Below are positions 59,944-64,000 of a DNA stretch of 64,000 bases, piece by piece (positions within the stretch are counted from its first letter, which is position 1; every line of letters begins with the position of its first letter). The position numbers and the translations under genes are program-made. Source of the DNA: DATKJS01 sp964551995 (GTDB lineage: Bacteria > Acidobacteriota > Aminicenantia > Aminicenantales > Saccharicenantaceae). Below the pieces are notes generated by a model. That model was not told where the DNA came from, did not search any database, and saw nothing but the letters and a program-made list of their open reading frames with translations. The stretch lies in contig CAZKFD010000006.1 of assembly GCA_964551995.1 (NCBI GenBank), positions 1 through 64,000 on the forward strand, given 5' to 3'.

Positions 59944-61728
59944 CTATGCTTTTCCCGGCAGGCCCGTCCCGGCCGTTGCTGGTTTCCTGCCGACCAGGAC
60001 GCGTCTCAACAGCCACCAGCTGAAACCGGCCGCACCCGCCGCGCCCGCTCCGGCCGTGGGCCAGGCCCGGGCGAAGACCGCGTTCGTGGCCACGACGAGT
60101 CCCAGGCAAGCCGCGATGCCGATGACACCATCCACGATCAGCCGGCCGGTGGGCGGATCGCCGTCGGGAGGCAGGTTGGCCGCTCGCCGGATCTCCCCCC
60201 AGAGCCCCGGCGGGCGGCACTTCTCGTAAAAGCGCACGAGCGTCTCGCGCGATTCAGGCGGCGTCAGGACCGTGACGATGAGCAGGACTGCGAAGCTCAG
60301 GACGAAAAGGAAGCCCGTCGCCTGCCAGAAAGGCTTATTTTGATAGCCCAGGATAAACCACACGAGGATCGAGAGCGGCAGCCCGAGGACGAAGGCCGCG
60401 AGCTCGCCCCAGACGTTGAACCGCCACCAGAAAAACCTCAGCCAAGAGAGGGGCAGGAGGAAGATAACCATCACTGAGTTGATGAACAGGAACCAGCTGA
60501 CCATGCCCTTGACCCAGAGGATGGCGACGGCGGCGGCGAGGATAAAAAGCCCCAGCACCGTCAACCGGCTGACCGTGATCTGGCGTTTGGGCGGATCGTC
60601 CGGCCTGAGGGAGCGGTAGAAGTCGTTGACGACGAGCGAGCTTCCCCAGTTGATGAGGGAGCTCAGGGCCGACATGAACGCCGCCAGCTCCGAGGCGACG
60701 AGCACGCCGACGAACCCGGCGGGAAGGCGGCTGGCCTTGATCAGCTCGCCCCAGGCGTACGCCGGGTCGGCGAGGACCTTCATGCCCGCCGGGGCCGGAC
60801 CGACCTGCGCCAGGAGGTCCTTCGTCCAGAACAGCGAAAAACAGAGCACGCCGAGGCCGATGAGCGGAATCGTCCGCAGGGAGAGCGCCAGGAAAGAGTT
60901 GAAGAGCTGGCCGGCCATGGCGTGCCGCTCGTTCTTGGCAGCCAGGAAGCGCTGCGCCGTCCAGCCCTCGCCGGCCGTCGGCGAGCCCGCGAAGAACAGG
61001 CCCTGGACGACGAGCATGCCCAGCGTCAGCAGAGGGATGAGCGGGGTCGGCGGCACCTGCTGGAGGACATCCGGGCGGACACTCGCCGCGCGGGACAGGA
61101 TCCGGGCCCAGCCGCCGTGGCGCGGGACGGCGACCAGGAAGAAGATGAGGTTTCCTGTTAGGAAGATCCCGAACTGCATGATGTCGGTGAAGACAACGCC
61201 GATGAGCCCGCCGAAGACGGTATAAATGACCGTGATCCCTCCGAAGATGAGGAGGATCTGAGCCTCCGAGAGCGGCACGAGCGGCTTGACCGTCTTGGCG
61301 AAGAAGCCCGTGACGTAGCCGATGATGAGGATCGCGAAGGAGAAAAGAAGAAAGGCATAGACTTTGCGGGCCAGCAGGGCCGGCTTGCCGCCGTAGCGGA
61401 GCGTGAGGAGCTCGGCGGTCGTCACGATCTGCATCCTCCGCCACATCCGGGCCCAGATGATGGCCACGAGCGGCATCCAGATGATCCATGCCCCCCACCA
61501 GAACCAGTTCCCGACCAGGCCGAAGACGAGGATGAGCATGACGAAGCCCCCGCCGCCGGAGGAATACGTGGCCGTGTTCGAGAGCCCGATGGCCCACCAG
61601 GAGAGGCTGCGGTTCCCCGTGAAGTAGCCGGCGGCGCCGTGGCGCGCCGACCGCTTGGTGAAATAGAGGCCGACTCCGAGCGAGAGCGCACAGAGGACGG
61701 CGACGACGAGCCAGTCGATGCCGGTCAT
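59944..61728 (-). CDS. Sodium:solute symporter (SSS/SLC5 family)
   Basis: A 594-residue inner-membrane transporter with about 14 hydrophobic helices. It opens with the family's first helix and the motif RSARHGAAGYFTGNRSLSWWAIGLSNTATYSSGGGGFVML; the loops TAELLTLRYG and WTAQRFLAAKNERHA are also typical of SLC5-like Na+/solute symporters. It is normal in length and has no insertions, unlike the symporter at 20507. First gene of a two-gene unit with the ceramidase-like hydrolase. The solute is unknown. Confidence 0.92.
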   Translation of the reverse strand: MTGIDWLVVAVLCALSLGVGLYFTKRSARHGAAGYFTGNRSLSWWAIGLSNTATYSSGGGGFVMLILVFGLVGNWFWWGAWIIWMPLVAIIWARMWRRMQIVTTAELLTLRYGGKPALLARKVYAFLLFSFAILIIGYVTGFFAKTVKPLVPLSEAQILLIFGGITVIYTVFGGLIGVVFTDIMQFGIFLTGNLIFFLVAVPRHGGWARILSRAASVRPDVLQQVPPTPLIPLLTLGMLVVQGLFFAGSPTAGEGWTAQRFLAAKNERHAMAGQLFNSFLALSLRTIPLIGLGVLCFSLFWTKDLLAQVGPAPAGMKVLADPAYAWGELIKASRLPAGFVGVLVASELAAFMSALSSLINWGSSLVVNDFYRSLRPDDPPKRQITVSRLTVLGLFILAAAVAILWVKGMVSWFLFINSVMVIFLLPLSWLRFFWWRFNVWGELAAFVLGLPLSILVWFILGYQNKPFWQATGFLFVLSFAVLLIVTVLTPPESRETLVRFYEKCRPPGLWGEIRRAANLPPDGDPPTGRLIVDGVIGIAACLGLVVATNAVFARAWPTAGAGAAGAAGFSWWLLRRVLVGRKPATAGTGLPGKA

Positions 61729-62016
61729 GCCGCGGGTTTCCTCCGACCCCTGGTGTAGAGCTAGCCGAGCCGAGGAAGGAGTTTTTCAGCTCCTGATTCC
61801 CAGTAAGAAGTTATCAGCGTACTGCCGCGGCGTCAAGTTTCCCAGCGGGCCAACTACAATTAGTGGGGTTTCGGATGGCGGGACGCACTATATATTGGCT
61901 ACGGGCGAATTTTCTGTAACTAATTGATAATATTGGACTTGACATTCAGGCAATCGTGTGAGATATTTAATATGTTTTTCGAGTATCGCAATAGCTGACA
62001 ATACACAGGCAGATTG

Positions 62017-62277
62017 ATGAAACCGTTCATGGTGGTTTTCATCTGTTCCCTGATAGTCCCCGTGTATTTTATCCTCCTGATGGCGGACGGGAGGAGGCTC
62101 AGGAGGCGGCTTCGCGGAGTCCGATCAGCATCGGCCGGAGAAGCGCAGGAGGAGGAGCTGTTCATCACGTCCGACTACGCCATGTGGACGGCGCCTGCTT
62201 TTCGTAAGGCCGAGCTTGCTGGCGGCGGTAACGGCCGCTCTTATGCGCTGGGGATCGAACGTCCCAGCGCCGAATGA
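62017..62277 (+). CDS. Small membrane-anchored protein
   Basis: An 86-residue frame with one N-terminal helix (FMVVFICSLIVPVYFILLM), then an Arg-rich stretch (RRLRRRLRGVR) and a soluble tail. No family recognised and the ribosome site is weak. The preceding 61729-62016 holds no other feature that I can name. Confidence 0.4.
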   Translation: MKPFMVVFICSLIVPVYFILLMADGRRLRRRLRGVRSASAGEAQEEELFITSDYAMWTAPAFRKAELAGGGNGRSYALGIERPSAE

Positions 62278-62663
62278 GATTATAGCTCGATCACTGAAAT
62301 TGCAGTCGGGAATTTTCGTGTGCTCTCCCCTAAGTCTCTAGGTTCAACCGAAGTTGTAGCCAGGATTATTTGGCATTCCCCTCTTAAAAAGCCACTTCTG
62401 CGGTGAAGCTTTCGACCCATTGAGCCCGTCATCGTCGATAACAAACCCTTTCCTGTCATTTTTACCGTACATATTGCGTTCACATTGAGATGAATGACCA
62501 AAACCCTCCAGCATTACCAGCAATTTTTCGGCCTCCGGAAGGACGCTGACCCGGGCCTGCCCGAGATTGAGGACGCAGAGATGCAGCTTTCCGGGCCGAA
62601 GAGCAGCGGACTGTGATCCTTCATATCCTCTTGGACAATATTTCAATTATTCTAAGGTACTCT
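62278..62663. other. Gene-poor AT-richer DNA
   Basis: About 385 bases. A 100-codon minus-strand frame (62344-62646) exists, but it has no ribosome site and its product resembles nothing known to me. Treated as non-coding. Confidence 0.35.
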
Positions 62664-62866
62664 TTAATGCTTCTTAGGGTGTTCTGCCCTTAAATGTTCC
62701 GTGAGGACGTTCAAGGTTATAAAACCTTTCCCACTCTGCTCATAAAATGTCGACCTCGGCACCTCGAATGTGGGCAAGTCTGGGTCACACTTCGAGTAAT
62801 CTCGGCATACCTAAGAACTGTCCGTTTGTAATGGATTCTGAATGCGTCTCGGACTTCTTTCTTCAT
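62664..62866 (-). pseudogene. Frameshifted HTH (transposase-like) gene fragment
   Basis: A strong ribosome site (AGGAGG, 62880-62875) precedes an ATG at 62866 that opens MKKEVRDAFRIHYKRTVLRYAEI. About 31 codons on, the sense continues in another frame as FEVPRSTFYEQSGKGFI, an HTH-like motif as in the N-termini of IS481/IS3-type transposases. It ends NVLTEHLRAEHPKKH at 62664. The single-base shift, the short length and the missing catalytic domain point to a decayed insertion-sequence gene. Confidence 0.4.
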
Positions 62867-63088
62867 CTGTCAGACCTCCTTTATGTAGCTTAGCAAATAG
62901 CATAAAGTGTCCAAGAAGATCTGACATATCTACACTTCCCTGTATTCCCTGGCATAGTTTTCAGGGTTGAGGTCCGCTTGGTCCCAGATTTGGCCCGTCT
63001 TTCAGGAGAGAACTCCTCTCCTTTATTATCACGCCCCTTAGGTACGTGGTTGTCTGTTATTTTTTTTCATTCCAATCTTAAACGCCGG

Positions 63089-64000
63089 TCACCACCCCCG
63101 TTTTATCCAGGCCTTTGACGTATTACCCTCCTTCCCATAGATTTCTTCACGCAGTTCTTCTTCGGCTTCGCGCACGATCTCCTCATATTCTTTTTCATCG
63201 TCGGTTTTTTTATCGGCTTGTCTCTTTGCGTTGTTGCCCAAGAGCCAGTCCATGCATTCGCTTGCCAAATCCTCCTCTGGAGATGTTGGGATTATCGGCA
63301 GAGGGGGAGGAATGAAGCCATCACGAATATAGGGATGGTAGGCTTCAACAATACTGATAGCGGCGGCGTTGGCAACGTCGTCATGAAGGCCTGGCCAGTG
63401 GTCTATGATGTCCTTTTCTCTGCCTTTCCGCCGTTGAAGGCTGAGGAATTCAAGGAACTGCTGTTGATTATCTAAGAGCTTACAACCTCGTTGCATAACG
63501 ATCGGCAAGAACTCCACAAAGTAATCCGACTTGGAAAGCCGCGGCACATTGTAGGTAATGCCTTCTTTCAGGAACAGCGAGCTGGGCCATTCTCCAGCGT
63601 AGTGGTCTCCGGTTACTGAGTGAATCCTATAGCGTAGAAGAAGAGCAGCAAACTCTTTGACACAGGCGGCTGGGTCAAACCCAGTGGTGCCCGGCTGTCT
63701 GACTCTTATGGCGTCTTGGACGACTCGGTCCCCTTCCAGGTGGGCGATGCTAAGCGTCATGGCATCTCCTCCGGGAGAGCCCCCACTTGGGTCGACTCCA
63801 GCAACATACTGGATGCCGGGACGCGGTTCAAGTTCAAACCTGTCACGGACAACGCAAGCTGCCAAAGCCTCACGTGCGAGAAACGTTTCCAAGTCTGGCC
63901 TGAAAAACGGACCAATACCATATTCAACGGAAGCGGCCTGAGGATCATCCATCAGGGCCTTTTGAATATGCTCTTCTGGATAAGTAGGGTTCATATCACG
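63089..64000 (-). CDS. Phage terminase large subunit, nuclease part (incomplete at window edge)
   Basis: About 300 codons are visible, and the frame runs open to the last bases, so the N-terminal ATPase half lies beyond the window; the internal Met at 63994 is not the start. The visible part is the RNase H-like nuclease domain with its acidic residues in VAGVDPSGGSPGGDAM, VTGDHYAGEW and HDDVANA. The connecting segment ASVEYGIGPFFRPDLETFL is also typical of large terminases. It packages phage DNA into the capsid. The C-terminal 60 residues are acidic and basic low-complexity. It marks a prophage or its remnant beginning here. Confidence 0.88.
   Translation of the reverse strand, partial: RDMNPTYPEEHIQKALMDDPQAASVEYGIGPFFRPDLETFLAREALAACVVRDRFELEPRPGIQYVAGVDPSGGSPGGDAMTLSIAHLEGDRVVQDAIRVRQPGTTGFDPAACVKEFAALLLRYRIHSVTGDHYAGEWPSSLFLKEGITYNVPRLSKSDYFVEFLPIVMQRGCKLLDNQQQFLEFLSLQRRKGREKDIIDHWPGLHDDVANAAAISIVEAYHPYIRDGFIPPPLPIIPTSPEEDLASECMDWLLGNNAKRQADKKTDDEKEYEEIVREAEEELREEIYGKEGNTSKAWIKRGW

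Noticed and set aside
1..64000. CRISPR arrays, toxin-antitoxin pairs and restriction systems
   Set aside because: No regularly spaced direct repeats and no cas, restriction or toxin-antitoxin motifs were seen.

Overview
The window is about 64 kb of GC-rich bacterial DNA (roughly 62-65% GC over most of it). Lipoboxes, a Lol-type exporter, C-terminal-Phe beta-barrels and TonB-type proteins point to a Gram-negative, didermal cell. The mix (URO-D-like/corrinoid methyl-transfer proteins, GH38 and GH27 glycosidases, ceramidase-like and M6 secreted hydrolases, two SLC5-type symporters, TonB domains fused to unusual partners) recalls uncultured, polymer- and glycoside-degrading lineages such as Candidatus Aminicenantes/Acidobacteriota. 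That placement is inference; the window has no rRNA or phylogenetic marker that I could test.

Layout. 0.1-1.8 kb: msrB and a PAS-GGDEF cyclase flank a promoter-driven, pseudoknot-forming RNA candidate. 1.9-6.8 kb: a TPR lipoprotein, then an ECF sigma / zinc-type anti-sigma / four-fold TonB-C operon. 6.8-8.7 kb (minus): a c-type cytochrome, a membrane protein and a LiaF-like gene split at an A9 run. 9-19.9 kb: an amidohydrolase; a coupled minus-strand operon (TIM-barrel isomerase, Fe-S old-yellow-enzyme, fumarate-reductase-like flavoprotein, SDR) divergent from a corrinoid protein and a URO-D-like methyltransferase; a secreted protein, a nitroreductase and an EamA transporter. 20.5-28.7 kb (plus): an SSS symporter, then a promoter-led operon encoding a LolA-like carrier, two FtsX permeases, an ATPase, an outer-membrane barrel and a TetR regulator that seems to start at ATT. 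28.7-38.8 kb: rlmN, an RlmD-like methylase, a Gfo/Idh oxidoreductase, a URO-D-like protein and a GH38 mannosidase, followed by a truncated glycosidase, a broken URO-D gene and small membrane/coiled-coil proteins. 38.8-41.2 kb: a response-regulator-TM-TonB fusion. 41.4-47.3 kb: a papain-like protease gene cut off at an AT-richer integrated segment (integrase, excisionase-like protein), an M48 protease with zinc ribbons, and gene-poor DNA. 47.4-61.7 kb: aspartase/fumarase, a DEAH helicase (HrpA type), a disulfide reductase, GH27, an M6 protease, a neutral ceramidase-like enzyme and a second symporter. 62-64 kb: gene-poor DNA with a decayed HTH gene and the 3' part of a phage terminase running off the end.

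The most striking signal is a family of 132-155 bp palindromic elements with about 28-nt terminal inverted repeats (GGGGACACAATACTC...) and unrelated cores, present three times. One copy sits in frame inside the DEAH helicase and adds about 50 residues. One supplies both the C-terminus of an oxidoreductase and the start codon of the next gene. One lies immediately upstream of the SSS symporter. This behaviour resembles the in-frame palindromic elements known from Rickettsia and the REP/REPIN elements mobilised by RAYT transposases, although no RAYT gene is in the window. Other points worth a second look are the RNA pseudoknot, the REC-TonB fusion with a Glu in place of the phospho-acceptor Asp, the split LiaF gene, the ATT start, and the self-contained Lol-like exporter.
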